Assembly: GCA_026391755.1 (NCBI GenBank)
Contig: JAPLDN010000344.1
Location: 1 to 39,077, forward strand
Length of the DNA: 39,077 nt
Direction: 5' to 3'
From: Bacteroidota bacterium
Lineage (GTDB): Bacteria > Bacteroidota > Bacteroidia > Bacteroidales > FEN-979
This document shows, in pieces, positions 7,926 through 16,124 of this stretch. The notes beneath the pieces were generated by a model, which did no database searches, had not been told where the DNA came from, and was given only the letters and a program-made list of their open reading frames with translations. Both the position numbers and the translations under genes were made by a program. The first letter of the stretch is position 1; each line of letters opens with the position of its first letter.

Positions 7926-7958
7926 AAAAGGCCGGCAATGAATAAATGCCGGCCTTTT
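7926..7958 (-). terminator. intrinsic terminator after tRNA-Arg
   Basis: GGCCGGCA (7930-7937) pairs with TGCCGGCC (7947-7954) around a 9-base AT-rich loop. Read on the minus strand, the hairpin is followed by six T residues. It ends the metG/tRNA-Arg transcript and could also work weakly in the other direction (TTTT). Confidence 0.85.
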
Positions 7959-7971
7959 CGGTGTTTCTCAG

Positions 7972-8043
7972 TAGCCCCGATAGGAATCGAACCTATATTT
8001 AAAGTTTAGGAAACTTCCGTTCTATCCATTGAACTACGGGGCC
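7972..8043 (-). tRNA. tRNA-Arg, anticodon CCU
   Basis: The 72-base cloverleaf folds cleanly on the minus strand. The acceptor is GGCCCCG paired with CGGGGCT, with a G-U closing pair. The D stem is GTTC/GAAC. The anticodon stem GAAGT/ACTTT has a seven-base loop TTCCTAA, giving anticodon CCT (reads AGG). The variable loop has 4 bases, and the T stem ATAGG/CCTAT encloses TTCGATT. The discriminator is A and no CCA is encoded. It starts 25 bp after the metG stop on the same strand, so co-transcription is likely. Confidence 0.95.
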
Positions 8044-8068
8044 AATGGGGGTGCAAAGGTATAAAAAT

Positions 8069-10117
8069 TTATTTTATATCGCCTCCGTTTTGGGTCCCCT
8101 CGTCCGGAGTAACAAAAAACAAAGTACCATCAGGATTTTCTGCCATCAGTATCATTCCCTGGGAGTCGATCCCTTTTAATTTGCGGGGTGCAAGGTTCAC
8201 CAGTATACTCACCCGCCGGCCAATGATCTCTTCGGGTTTGAAATATGCGGCAATGCCCGAAACTACAATACGCTGGTCTATGCCGGTATCGATTTTAAGC
8301 TTAAGAAGTTTATCGGTTTTGGGAACTTTTTCAGCTTCCAGGATGGTTCCGACCCGTATATCCATTTTAGTAAAATCATCATAGACGATCTCCGGTTTCG
8401 CCGGTTTAAGCGAGGTCACAGCCTGGGCTGTTTCATTGGCTGCTTTGGTGTCCATAAGTTTCTGAACCTGTTTTTGAATGATCTCGTCGTCAATTTTATC
8501 AAATAATAAGGCGGGCGGATTTATTTTCTGCCCGGGTACCATCCAGTTACAAAGCAAGGCATCCTTCCAGCAGTAGGATCCCAGGTTAAGCGTTTGCCTG
8601 ATCTTTGCTGCTGAAAAAGGCAGGAAGGGTTCGGCAACGATAGACAATTCGGCACAGATCTGCAGAGAAACGTTAAGAATTGTTGCAACCCTTTCCTTAT
8701 CGGCCGGATACAATTTCCAGGGCTCATTATCGGTAAGGTATTTATTCCCAAGCCTGGCGAGGTTCATCATTTCAGCAAGGGCTTCACGGAAGCGGTAAGC
8801 ATACAGGCTGGTCGCTATCCTGGATGGAAAGAGTTTCATTTCAGCAAAAGCTGCAAGATCAGCAAGGGTAAACTCCCCTGGTTGGGGAACCTTTCCGTCA
8901 AAATATTTATGAGTCAAAACAATGGTTCGGTTGACGAAATTCCCGAGAATGGCAACCAGCTCACTATTGTTCTTGGCCTGGAAATCCTTCCAGGTAAAAT
9001 CATTGTCCTTGGTCTCGGGGGCATTTGAAGTAAGCACATAGCGCAGCACATCCTGTTTGCCGGGGAATTCTTCAAGGTATTCATGAAGCCAGACTGCCCA
9101 ATTCCTGGATGTCGAGATCTTGTCACCTTCAAGATTCAAAAACTCATTGGCCGGCACATTATCGGGGAGGATGTATGTGCCTTCGGCTTTTAGCATGGCC
9201 GGGAAGATAATACAATGGAATACGATATTGTCTTTCCCTATAAAATGCACCAGCTTGGTTTCAGGGTCTTTCCAGTATTTTTCCCAATCGGGCCTCAGTT
9301 CACGGGTGGCTGAAATATACCCGATAGGAGCATCAAACCAAACATACAAAACCTTGCCTTCAGCTCCTTCTACCGGGACTTTCACTCCCCAGTCGAGGTC
9401 ACGGGTCACGGCACGGGGCTGAAGCCCCTGTTCTATCCAGGATTTACACTGCCCGTAAACATTTGTTTTCCAGTCATCCTTATGCCCTTCAAGTATCCAT
9501 TCCCTGAGCCAGGGTTCGTATTTATCGAGGGGTAGGAACCAATGCCTTGTTTCGCGCATCACCGGCTGGTTGCCGCTGAGAACCGATTTCGGGTTGATGA
9601 GGTCGGTGGCATTCAGGGATGAACCGCATTTTTCGCACTGGTCACCATATGCTTTTTCGAACCCGCAGTTCGGACAAGTCCCGGTGATGTACCTGTCGGC
9701 AAGAAAATGGCCGGTGGCTTCGTCGTAATATTGTTGTGAGACCTTTTCGATAAACTGTCCCGCATCATACATTTTTCTGAAGAATGCCGATGCAGTTTCA
9801 TGATGCATGGGATTGGAAGTACGGGAGTAGATATCAAACGAAATACCAAAATCCTCAAATGATTTTTTGATAATTCCATGGTATTTATCCACTATTTGCT
9901 GGGGTGAAACTCCCTGCTGTAAAGCTTTGATTGTGATAGGCACTCCGTGTTCATCTGACCCCCCGATGAAGATCACATCCTCACCGTTCATCCGCAGAAA
10001 ACGGACAAAAATATCGGCAGGAATATAAACCCCGGCCAGGTGGCCAATATGAATCGGCCCGTTGGCGTAAGGAAGCGCAGAAGTTACAGTATAGCGTTTA
10101 TACTCCGGTTTCTCCAT
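8069..10117 (-). CDS. metG: methionyl-tRNA synthetase
   Basis: This 682-residue class I synthetase charges tRNA-Met. The catalytic core begins with TSALPYANGPIHIGHLAG (HIGH motif). The zinc-knuckle insertion contains CPNCG and CEKCG (about residues 145-165), and the KMSKS loop reads DKISTSRNW. The C-terminal 100 residues form an EMAPII/Trbp-type tRNA-binding domain (DIRVGTILEAEKVPKTDKL to NLAPRKLKGIDSQGM), as usual for the long dimeric bacterial form. The start is placed at the ATG at 10115-10117 (MEKPEYKRYT) because an upstream in-frame start overlaps the predicted promoter. It is divergent from the LD-carboxypeptidase gene and is followed by tRNA-Arg. Confidence 0.97.
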   Translation of the reverse strand: MEKPEYKRYTVTSALPYANGPIHIGHLAGVYIPADIFVRFLRMNGEDVIFIGGSDEHGVPITIKALQQGVSPQQIVDKYHGIIKKSFEDFGISFDIYSRTSNPMHHETASAFFRKMYDAGQFIEKVSQQYYDEATGHFLADRYITGTCPNCGFEKAYGDQCEKCGSSLNATDLINPKSVLSGNQPVMRETRHWFLPLDKYEPWLREWILEGHKDDWKTNVYGQCKSWIEQGLQPRAVTRDLDWGVKVPVEGAEGKVLYVWFDAPIGYISATRELRPDWEKYWKDPETKLVHFIGKDNIVFHCIIFPAMLKAEGTYILPDNVPANEFLNLEGDKISTSRNWAVWLHEYLEEFPGKQDVLRYVLTSNAPETKDNDFTWKDFQAKNNSELVAILGNFVNRTIVLTHKYFDGKVPQPGEFTLADLAAFAEMKLFPSRIATSLYAYRFREALAEMMNLARLGNKYLTDNEPWKLYPADKERVATILNVSLQICAELSIVAEPFLPFSAAKIRQTLNLGSYCWKDALLCNWMVPGQKINPPALLFDKIDDEIIQKQVQKLMDTKAANETAQAVTSLKPAKPEIVYDDFTKMDIRVGTILEAEKVPKTDKLLKLKIDTGIDQRIVVSGIAAYFKPEEIIGRRVSILVNLAPRKLKGIDSQGMILMAENPDGTLFFVTPDEGTQNGGDIK

Positions 10118-10135
10118 AATCAGTAAAACAAGAAG

Positions 10136-10143
10136 CAAAGATA
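10136..10143 (-). promoter_or_regulatory. -7 promoter box of metG
   Basis: TATCTTTG on the minus strand is an exact match to the Bacteroidota TAnnTTTG -7 box. Transcription would start about 13 bases before the metG ATG. No clear -33 TTTG is visible. Confidence 0.65.
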
Positions 10144-10156
10144 CGAATCAATTTTT

Positions 10157-10164
10157 TACATTTG
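10157..10164 (+). promoter_or_regulatory. -7 promoter box of the LD-carboxypeptidase gene
   Basis: TACATTTG is an exact TAnnTTTG match, lying 13 bases from the metG box in divergent orientation. The box ends 5 bases before the ATG at 10170. Transcription would start at or very near the start codon, suggesting a leaderless mRNA. Confidence 0.6.
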
Positions 10165-10169
10165 TGCAT

Positions 10170-11069
10170 ATGATTCAGCCACCATACCTTAAGCGAGGCG
10201 ACAGGATCGCGATTGTAGCCCCGGCCCGGGCGATTTCCTTCGACGAAGTTCATCCGTCTATGAAATTATTCCAGAAATGGGGGCTTGAAGTCATCCTGGG
10301 ATCCTATGTTTTCAACATTGAAAACCAGTTTGCAGGCAGCGATGCCCAGAGGCTGAAGGATTTGCAGACCATGCTCGATGATGCCTCAATAAGGGCTGTT
10401 ATTTGCGCCCGTGGAGGTTACGGCATGGTTAGGATCATCGACAAGCTGGATTTTACCAAGTTCATGAGATATCCGAAGTGGATCGTAGGATACAGTGATA
10501 TGACAGTGCTGCATTCACATATTCACCGTCATTTCGGGATTGAGACACTGCATGCCACCATGCCCCTGAATATGCCGGAGCATCAGCTTGGCAGTACATC
10601 TGTAGAAACGCTCAGGAAGGCTTTGTACGGAGAGGAGATCATCTATTCCAAAAGAATTGGCGCTCTCGATCGCACAGGAGCCGGGGAAGGCATACTTGCC
10701 GGAGGCAATCTCTCGATTTTATACAGTCTTATGGGATCACATTCCCAGATCGACACCAGGGGGAAGATCCTTTTCATTGAAGATGTTGATGAATACCTCT
10801 ACCATATTGACCGCATGATGATGGGCCTGAAGCGAGCCGGGATGCTCAAAGATCTCAAAGGCCTGATCGTTGGAAGCATGCATGAAATGAGAGACAACAC
10901 CATACCCTTTGGCAAAACTTCCAGTCAGATCATTTTCGAGGCAGTTAAAGAATACAAATACCCGGTTTGTTTTGATTTTCCGGCAGGCCACTGTCCTGAA
11001 AATGTGGCTATGATCCTTGGACGCAGGGTGAAGCTGATCGTGGATGAAGAGGTGGAGCTGGGGTTTTAG
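10170..11069 (+). CDS. LD-carboxypeptidase, S66 family
   Basis: This 299-residue serine peptidase of the LdcA/MccF family trims the terminal D-Ala from tetrapeptides in cell-wall recycling. Family features are the N-terminal LKRGDRIAIVAPAR, ARGGYGMVRIID, the nucleophile Ser in GYSDMT (about residue 109), GGNLSIL, the glutamate region LFIEDVDEYLYHIDRM, and the catalytic His in FPAGHCPENVA near the C-terminus. The ATG at 10170 is chosen; a GTG at 10164 lies within the predicted -7 box and would add only two residues. No signal peptide is seen, so it is cytoplasmic. It is followed closely by a short repeat array. Confidence 0.93.
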   Translation: MIQPPYLKRGDRIAIVAPARAISFDEVHPSMKLFQKWGLEVILGSYVFNIENQFAGSDAQRLKDLQTMLDDASIRAVICARGGYGMVRIIDKLDFTKFMRYPKWIVGYSDMTVLHSHIHRHFGIETLHATMPLNMPEHQLGSTSVETLRKALYGEEIIYSKRIGALDRTGAGEGILAGGNLSILYSLMGSHSQIDTRGKILFIEDVDEYLYHIDRMMMGLKRAGMLKDLKGLIVGSMHEMRDNTIPFGKTSSQIIFEAVKEYKYPVCFDFPAGHCPENVAMILGRRVKLIVDEEVELGF

Positions 11070-11071
11070 CG

Positions 11072-11128
11072 GGATTACTGGATAGCTGGATGACTGGATA
11101 GCTGGATAAGGGATAACGGGATGACTGG
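11072..11128. repeat. mixed 7/8-base tandem repeat (GGATAGCT / GGATGACT family)
   Basis: About seven imperfect units (GGATTACT, GGATAGCT, GGATGACT, GGATAGCT, GGATAAG, GGATAAC, GGGATGACT) begin 3 bases after the LD-carboxypeptidase stop. They fill most of the gap to yraN. The unit length drifts between 7 and 8, unlike the strict heptamer arrays elsewhere. Confidence 0.85.
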
Positions 11129-11160
11129 TTATACGGAATCCAGGCCAAATAATTAAAACA

Positions 11161-11523
11161 ATGTCAAAGTCTTACGATCTCGGTAAAAAAGGCGAAGACC
11201 TTGCAGCAGAATACTTGCTGGCAAAGGGGATTACAATCCTTGCCCGCAATTTTCGTGCCGGAAAAGCCGAGCTCGACATTGTTGCCATCGACAAGGAAAT
11301 ACTTGTAATCGTTGAAGTTAAAACCCGCAACACCCGTTTTTTCGGTGAACCCGAAGAATGGGTAACACCTGCGAAGCAAAAACTCCTGATCAGGGCTGCA
11401 AATGCCTATGTGAAGTTCAGGGCATTTAAAGGCGAGGTAAGGTTTGATATAGTTTCAGTGATTGCGGATGAGCATGGTACTGAAATCCGGCACATCCCCG
11501 ATGCATTTTATCCAACACTCTAA
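11161..11523 (+). CDS. yraN: YraN / UPF0102 family endonuclease-like protein
   Basis: This 120-residue protein has the conserved core GKKGEDLAAEYLLAKG, then AELDIVAID and VIVEVKTR. This Glu...Asp...ExK pattern belongs to restriction-endonuclease-like folds related to Holliday-junction resolvases. The cellular role of the family is unsettled (DNA repair or processing). The length is normal. It is convergent with the RNase H gene, separated by 47 bp that hold a heptamer array. Confidence 0.9.
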   Translation: MSKSYDLGKKGEDLAAEYLLAKGITILARNFRAGKAELDIVAIDKEILVIVEVKTRNTRFFGEPEEWVTPAKQKLLIRAANAYVKFRAFKGEVRFDIVSVIADEHGTEIRHIPDAFYPTL

Positions 11524-11536
11524 AATGTACATCGAA

Positions 11537-11571
11537 CTCATGCCTCATGGCTCATGACTTATGGCTCATCT
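11537..11571. repeat. heptamer array (CTCATGN), 5 units
   Basis: Units CTCATGC, CTCATGG, CTCATGA, CTTATGG and CTCATCT are followed by a partial CAT. The array fills the gap between the convergent stops of yraN and the RNase H gene and touches the latter's stop codon. This is a different sequence family from the GATATC and CAGTCAC arrays, but it has the same 7-base period. Confidence 0.85.
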
Positions 11572-12203
11572 CATTTCCTCCCGAAATCGGCAGGAATCTC
11601 GCCCCAGTATCCAGTTTCCCATTTCTTCACCGGGTTCTTCCAGGTATTGTTCCTGAGCCAGTTCAGGGCGCGTTCCACAAGATTGAAGAGCTCACGGTTT
11701 TTATCTGAAACCTCCAGTTTGGTATTAACCGCCCTTTTCTTAAGCCAGGCTATGGCAGTTCGGGAATCGGAATAAACGGGCCAGTCTGAATCCCTTTGTT
11801 TAAGGTAAGCCAGGGCGTGGACCACTGCAAGAAATTCGCCTATGTTGACAGTGCCTTCAGGGAATGGACCCACTCTGAACAATTCTGCACCCGAAGCGGT
11901 ATCAACACCACGATATTCCAGTATTCCCGGGTTGCCGCTGCAGGCTGCATCGACGCAAATACTGTCGGCAACTGGTTCACCTACCAGGGGATTACTGCAG
12001 ATGATCTTCTTCGGTACCTGAAGTCCTTTCTCCATATACTTGCGGGGATCGTCGCTGAATGCACTTTTGGCAAGGTCTTTCGTAAGGAACCCTTTGTATT
12101 TTGCCCCGTTAAACCCGGCCACCTGTTCTTTGCATTTATCCCATCCCTCGTAGATCCCGGGTTTCCGGCCGTTCCAGACGACGTAATATTTTGATTTTGC
12201 CAT
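11571..12203 (-). CDS. rnhA: ribonuclease H with N-terminal viroplasmin domain
   Basis: This 210-residue protein degrades the RNA of RNA-DNA hybrids. Residues 1-50 form a caulimovirus viroplasmin-type hybrid-binding domain (KYYVVWNGRKPGIY, then YEGWDKCKEQVAGFNGA), common in Bacteroidota RNase HI. The catalytic domain runs from about residue 78, with Asp in CVDAACSGNPG, Glu in NIGEFLAV, Asp in VYSDSRTA and a C-terminal Asp in EIPADFG. It is preceded by a good -7 box and is divergent from the flippase gene. Confidence 0.92.
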   Translation of the reverse strand: MAKSKYYVVWNGRKPGIYEGWDKCKEQVAGFNGAKYKGFLTKDLAKSAFSDDPRKYMEKGLQVPKKIICSNPLVGEPVADSICVDAACSGNPGILEYRGVDTASGAELFRVGPFPEGTVNIGEFLAVVHALAYLKQRDSDWPVYSDSRTAIAWLKKRAVNTKLEVSDKNRELFNLVERALNWLRNNTWKNPVKKWETGYWGEIPADFGRK

Positions 12204-12219
12204 CGTTTCTATATCAGCC

Positions 12220-12227
12220 CAAAAATA
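12220..12227 (-). promoter_or_regulatory. -7 promoter box of the RNase H gene
   Basis: TATTTTTG on the minus strand matches TAnnTTTG exactly, about 16 bases upstream of the ATG. Confidence 0.55.
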
Positions 12228-12231
12228 TGAT

Positions 12232-12239
12232 TAATTTTG
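12232..12239 (+). promoter_or_regulatory. -7 promoter box of the flippase gene
   Basis: TAATTTTG matches TAnnTTTG exactly on the plus strand, 4 bases from the divergent RNase H box. Transcription from it would place the whole heptamer array (12251-12320) in the 5' leader. Confidence 0.5.
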
Positions 12240-12250
12240 GACACTTACTT

Positions 12251-12320
12251 GAACAGTGAATAGTGAACAGTGACCAGTTATCAGTCACCAGTCACCAGTC
12301 ACTAGTCACCAGTCACCAGG
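12251..12320. repeat. heptamer array (GAACAGT / CACCAGT), 10 units, in the flippase leader
   Basis: Ten contiguous 7-base units: four of GAMYAGT type, TATCAGT, then five of CACYAGT/CACCAGG type. The array is exactly 70 bp and ends 3 bases before the flippase ATG. The last unit supplies AGGAG, a possible ribosome-binding sequence 4 bases from the ATG. Direction switches from GTGAC-type to GTCAC-type units, so the array can partly fold on itself. Confidence 0.95.
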
Positions 12321-12323
12321 AGA

Positions 12324-13823
12324 ATGTCGTCAATCAAGCGCCTTGCCTCACAAACTGCAGTTTATGGGATCCCTACAATCCTGGGACGATTCCTGCAGTA
12401 CCTCCTGGTCATACTGCTTACAAGGATATTCTCCAAGGCAGAGTACGGTACTATCAGCGTGTTTTATTCCTATGCCTCCTTTCTCATGGTAGTTTTGACC
12501 TATGGGATGGAAACTGCATTTTTCCGTTTCAGCGAAAAAGAAGAGGATAAAGACAGCGTCTTCAGTACCGGAATGATTTCATTACTGCTCACTTCGGCTT
12601 CTTTCATTTTCCTGGCCAGCTTATTTTCCGGAACAATTGCAGGATGGATTGATTATCCCCTGCAGGCAAAATACGTTATCTGGTTTGCCTGGATCCTCGG
12701 TCTCGACGCCCTGGTTGCCATCCCGTTTGCAAGGCTGCGCTCCCAAAATAAAGCTGCAAGGTTTGCGACTTTGAAAATGATCAATATTTTTACAAATATA
12801 GGACTGACCTTGTTCTTCATTGTAGCCTGTCCGTATGCCTGGAAGCATTATCCGTCGGTTCAGGGGGTTTTGGGCCTGGTTTACCGCCCCGACTGGGGAA
12901 TAGAATATGTTTTCATCGCTAACCTTGCAGCCAGCATAATTACCCTTGCTTTACTCCTGCCCATGTTGTTGAACATGAGATGGAAAATGCATAAGGTCTT
13001 ATGGAAACGAATGCTGTTTTATGCTTTTCCCTTACTGTTTGCAGGACTTGCCGGGATGGTGAATGAAACTTTCGACCGCCTCATGCTGAGATATCTCCTT
13101 CCGTATTCGAGGGAGCTCACCGAGGCACAGGTGGGGATTTACAGCGCCTGTTACAAGATATCCATCCTGATCACCTTGTTTGTGCAAGCCTATCGCTTTG
13201 CGGCAGAGCCCTTCTTTTTTGCCCATGCCAGGGAGAAGGATGCCAGGCAAACATACGCCCGCATCATGGATTATTTCATCATCGCAATTTCCACGGTATT
13301 CCTGGTCACCATGCTGTATCTCGACGATATCTTCATCCGCCTTATAGGAAAAGATTTCAGGGAAGGCAAAGCTGTCATCCCCGTTCTGATGCTTGCCAAC
13401 ATCTTTCTCGGGATCTATTACAATCTTTCCATCTGGTATAAGCTTACCGGGAAAACGATCTGGGGTGCCTGGCTTTCTTTGATAGGGGCGGTAATCACCT
13501 TGGTGTTGAACTTCTGGTGGATCCCACTTAGCCCCGACCACCTTATTCACGGGTATATAGGTTCGGCCTGGGCAACATTTATATGCTACGGATCCATGAT
13601 GGTGATCGCTTACCTGCTCGGACAAAAATACTATCCGGTACCTTACAGGATCTGGAAAGCAGCCGGCTATACCGGTTTTGCACTTCTTCTCTATCTGATC
13701 AGCGCTTATCTAAGTATCCAGCATCCAGTATCCCGCATCCTCTTTCATACCGGATTGCTTTTTGTTTTCCTGCTGACGGCTTTCCTAGTCGAAAAGCCTC
13801 GACTTGTCAAGGCTTCCGATTGA
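12324..13823 (+). CDS. polysaccharide/lipid-linked oligosaccharide flippase (MOP superfamily)
   Basis: This 499-residue integral membrane protein has about 12-14 helices. The opening SSIKRLASQTAVYGIPTILG, then RFLQYLLVILLTRIFSKAEYG, is typical of Wzx/RfbX-type exporters. They flip undecaprenyl-linked sugars across the inner membrane. The first loop YGMETAFFRFSEKEEDK and the mid-protein ETFDRLMLRYLLP are family-like. It precedes dut-TPR-DUF4292-M23, an arrangement I recognise from Bacteroidota, with no O-antigen gene cluster nearby. A conserved envelope or cell-wall role is therefore more likely than a strain-specific polysaccharide. Translation may be influenced by the heptamer array at its start. 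Confidence 0.85.
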   Translation: MSSIKRLASQTAVYGIPTILGRFLQYLLVILLTRIFSKAEYGTISVFYSYASFLMVVLTYGMETAFFRFSEKEEDKDSVFSTGMISLLLTSASFIFLASLFSGTIAGWIDYPLQAKYVIWFAWILGLDALVAIPFARLRSQNKAARFATLKMINIFTNIGLTLFFIVACPYAWKHYPSVQGVLGLVYRPDWGIEYVFIANLAASIITLALLLPMLLNMRWKMHKVLWKRMLFYAFPLLFAGLAGMVNETFDRLMLRYLLPYSRELTEAQVGIYSACYKISILITLFVQAYRFAAEPFFFAHAREKDARQTYARIMDYFIIAISTVFLVTMLYLDDIFIRLIGKDFREGKAVIPVLMLANIFLGIYYNLSIWYKLTGKTIWGAWLSLIGAVITLVLNFWWIPLSPDHLIHGYIGSAWATFICYGSMMVIAYLLGQKYYPVPYRIWKAAGYTGFALLLYLISAYLSIQHPVSRILFHTGLLFVFLLTAFLVEKPRLVKASD

Positions 13824-13832
13824 GATTTTTAT

Positions 13833-13840
13833 TACCTTTG
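13833..13840 (+). promoter_or_regulatory. -7 promoter box of dut
   Basis: TACCTTTG matches TAnnTTTG exactly, 16 bases before the dut ATG and just after the flippase stop. It suggests that dut and the genes behind it have their own promoter. Confidence 0.6.
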
Positions 13841-13856
13841 CACCTCAAAATTCCCT

Positions 13857-14291
13857 ATGAGAATCAGGATAGTAAACAATTCCCGCCATCCTTTGCCGGC
13901 ATATGAAACCGCTGCTTCGGCGGGCATGGACCTCAGAGCTTTTATTTCCAATGAGATGATTCTGAAACCCCTCGAAAGAGCAATGGTACCTACGGGATTA
14001 TTTATTGAACTCCCGCTGGGATTTGAGGCCCAGGTAAGGCCCCGAAGCGGCCTGGCCATTAAAAAAGGTGTTACGGTACTGAATACCCCGGGCACAATAG
14101 ATGCCGATTACCGGGGTGAGATCAAGGTCATTCTCATTAATTTATCGAATGAGGATTTCATAGTTAAGGACGGGGACAGGATTGCGCAAATGATCATTGC
14201 AGCTCACGAAAAGGCCGAATGGATGCAGGTGGATAAACTGGAAGAAACAAGCAGGGGTGCCGGGGGATTTGGGCATACTGGAGAGAAGTGA
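13857..14291 (+). CDS. dut: deoxyuridine 5'-triphosphate nucleotidohydrolase (dUTPase)
   Basis: This 144-residue trimeric dUTPase hydrolyses dUTP to dUMP and PPi, keeping uracil out of DNA and feeding dTMP synthesis. All five motifs are visible: AGMDLRAF (I), PRSGLAIKKGVTVLN (II), GTIDADYRGEIKVILINL (III, with the catalytic Asp in DADYRG), GDRIAQMII (IV) and RGAGGFGHTG (V). Motif V usually reads GGFGSTG; His replaces Ser here. The length is normal. Its stop codon overlaps the first unit of a heptamer run. Confidence 0.97.
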   Translation: MRIRIVNNSRHPLPAYETAASAGMDLRAFISNEMILKPLERAMVPTGLFIELPLGFEAQVRPRSGLAIKKGVTVLNTPGTIDADYRGEIKVILINLSNEDFIVKDGDRIAQMIIAAHEKAEWMQVDKLEETSRGAGGFGHTGEK

Positions 14292-14310
14292 CCAGTGACC
14301 AGTCACTAGT
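14290..14310. repeat. three-unit heptamer run (GACCAGT, GACCAGT, CACTAGT)
   Basis: Three units are followed by a degenerate CACTTAA, beginning inside the dut stop codon and filling the dut-TPR gap. They are the same sequence family as the array at 12251-12320. Confidence 0.8.
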
Positions 14311-14342
14311 CACTTAAAACAAAGGGTTGAACTATTAAAGAA

Positions 14343-16124
14343 ATGAAGCTGAAAAAATTTATAATAACATATATTTTTCTCCTGGCCAGCCTCAGCGTTG
14401 TTGCCGGTCCTGTTTTGACAATCCATGGTGAAGAGCCGGATTCAAGCAAGGCAAAACATGGGAAAAAGCATTCAGTCGACAAATCCCTTGTCGAAGTTGA
14501 AAATACAGCCCTCCTTATCGATGCCAAGAAGGAAGCATTGCTGGGGAATACCGATAAAGCTTTACAGCTGTTCACTTCCTATATCCAGCATTACCCCGGC
14601 GATGCCTCAGGTAAATTTGAACTCGCCAGGCTGCTTGCCTCACGGGAAAAATATGATGAAGCATATGACCTTCTGAAAGATGCCATCGGACTGGATCCCC
14701 AAAATAAATACTACCAGATATTTCTTGCCGAAGTATGCCAGCAATGCAAGAAGGAAAAAGAAGCTGTAAGCATTTATGAGAACCTGGTAAAGAAATATCC
14801 GGCGGAACTGGATTATTACTTTGAGCTGGCAGCACTTTATATGAATGTTGGCGAAGAAAAAAAAGCTGCTGAAACATACGACATTATTGAAGAAAAGGCA
14901 GGGGAAAATGAGGAGATATCCCTTCAGAAGGAGAAAATCTATCTTCACCTTGGGAATATTGCAAAAGCTGAATCTGAGTTGCAGAGCCTGATTAACGCTT
15001 TCCCCGATGAACCGCGCTATCTTTCAATGCTCGCCGAGTTCTACATGAGCAACAACCAGCAGGCTAAAGCCCTTGAGCTCTATAAGCGGGTTGCCGAGAA
15101 AGATCCAAACAATCCTTATATCCATATGTCGATGGCCGATTATTACCGTAAGACAGGGAACAAGGATAAAGCGTTTGAAGAACTTAAACTGGGCTTTGCA
15201 AATCCAAACCTTGATGTGGATACCAAAGTGACCATTTTACTCTCTTTTTATACCATCAACCAGATCTACGACCAGCTCAAGGAACAAGCCTTTGAACTGT
15301 CGCGCATCATGATCAGGACGCATCCCGATAATCCGAAAGCCTGGTCGATATACGGTGACTTGCTTTCACAGGATAAAAAGTATGCAGAAGCGAGGGACGC
15401 TTTTTTAAAGGTTATCAATCTTGATTCAAGCAAGTATGTTGTATGGGAAGAACTCCTCCGCCTTGAACTCCAGCTTAGCGAATACCAGTCTTTGTATGAT
15501 CATGGTAAAAAGGCCATAGAACTTTTTCCCGACCAGAGCATTGTGTATCTGTTCACCGGGCTGGGCGCTGTTCAGATGAAGAAATATGAAGATGGAATTA
15601 AAGTCCTGGATTACGGGGTGAGACTGGTGGTAAACAATGATGACCTTATCGCCCAGTTTTACATGTACCTGGGGGATGCCTGGCATTCCCTGAAGAACAC
15701 CGAAGAATCAGATAAAGCGTATGAGAAATCATTAAAAGCAAAGGATAACAATCCTTACGTTCTCAATAACTTCGCATATTACCTTTCAATCAGGGGAACA
15801 GATCTTGAAAGGGCTGAGAAAATGGCTCAAAAAGCCGTTGAACTCGATACGGCAAATTCTTCCTTTGAAGATACTTATGGCTGGGTCCTGTACAAACTGG
15901 GGAAAACAAAAGAGGCTAAAAAATGGATTGGAAAGGCTTTGGAGGATAAAGAAAACGTCAGCAGCGAGGTACTGGAACATTACGGGGATGTGCTGTATAA
16001 GCTTGGAGAACCTGAGAAAGCATTAGAATATTGGAATAAGGCTAAAACGAAGGGAGAAGGATCCGAATTTCTGAATAAAAAAATCAGCGAGAAAAAACTA
16101 ATTGAACATAATGGGAAAGAATAA
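14343..16124 (+). CDS. exported tetratricopeptide-repeat protein
   Basis: This 593-residue protein begins with a signal peptide (KKFIITYIFLLASLSVVAG). Tandem TPR units run through most of the rest, for example NTDKALQLFTSYIQHYPGDA, EKYDEAYDLLKDAIGLDP, NQQAKALELYKRVAEKDPNN and NPYVLNNFAYYLSIRG near the C-terminus. TPR arrays are protein-interaction scaffolds, and no enzymatic domain is visible. It overlaps the next gene by 14 bases and sits between dut and a DUF4292 lipoprotein. This suggests a periplasmic partner in envelope assembly, an inference from context. Confidence 0.85.
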   Translation: MKLKKFIITYIFLLASLSVVAGPVLTIHGEEPDSSKAKHGKKHSVDKSLVEVENTALLIDAKKEALLGNTDKALQLFTSYIQHYPGDASGKFELARLLASREKYDEAYDLLKDAIGLDPQNKYYQIFLAEVCQQCKKEKEAVSIYENLVKKYPAELDYYFELAALYMNVGEEKKAAETYDIIEEKAGENEEISLQKEKIYLHLGNIAKAESELQSLINAFPDEPRYLSMLAEFYMSNNQQAKALELYKRVAEKDPNNPYIHMSMADYYRKTGNKDKAFEELKLGFANPNLDVDTKVTILLSFYTINQIYDQLKEQAFELSRIMIRTHPDNPKAWSIYGDLLSQDKKYAEARDAFLKVINLDSSKYVVWEELLRLELQLSEYQSLYDHGKKAIELFPDQSIVYLFTGLGAVQMKKYEDGIKVLDYGVRLVVNNDDLIAQFYMYLGDAWHSLKNTEESDKAYEKSLKAKDNNPYVLNNFAYYLSIRGTDLERAEKMAQKAVELDTANSSFEDTYGWVLYKLGKTKEAKKWIGKALEDKENVSSEVLEHYGDVLYKLGEPEKALEYWNKAKTKGEGSEFLNKKISEKKLIEHNGKE

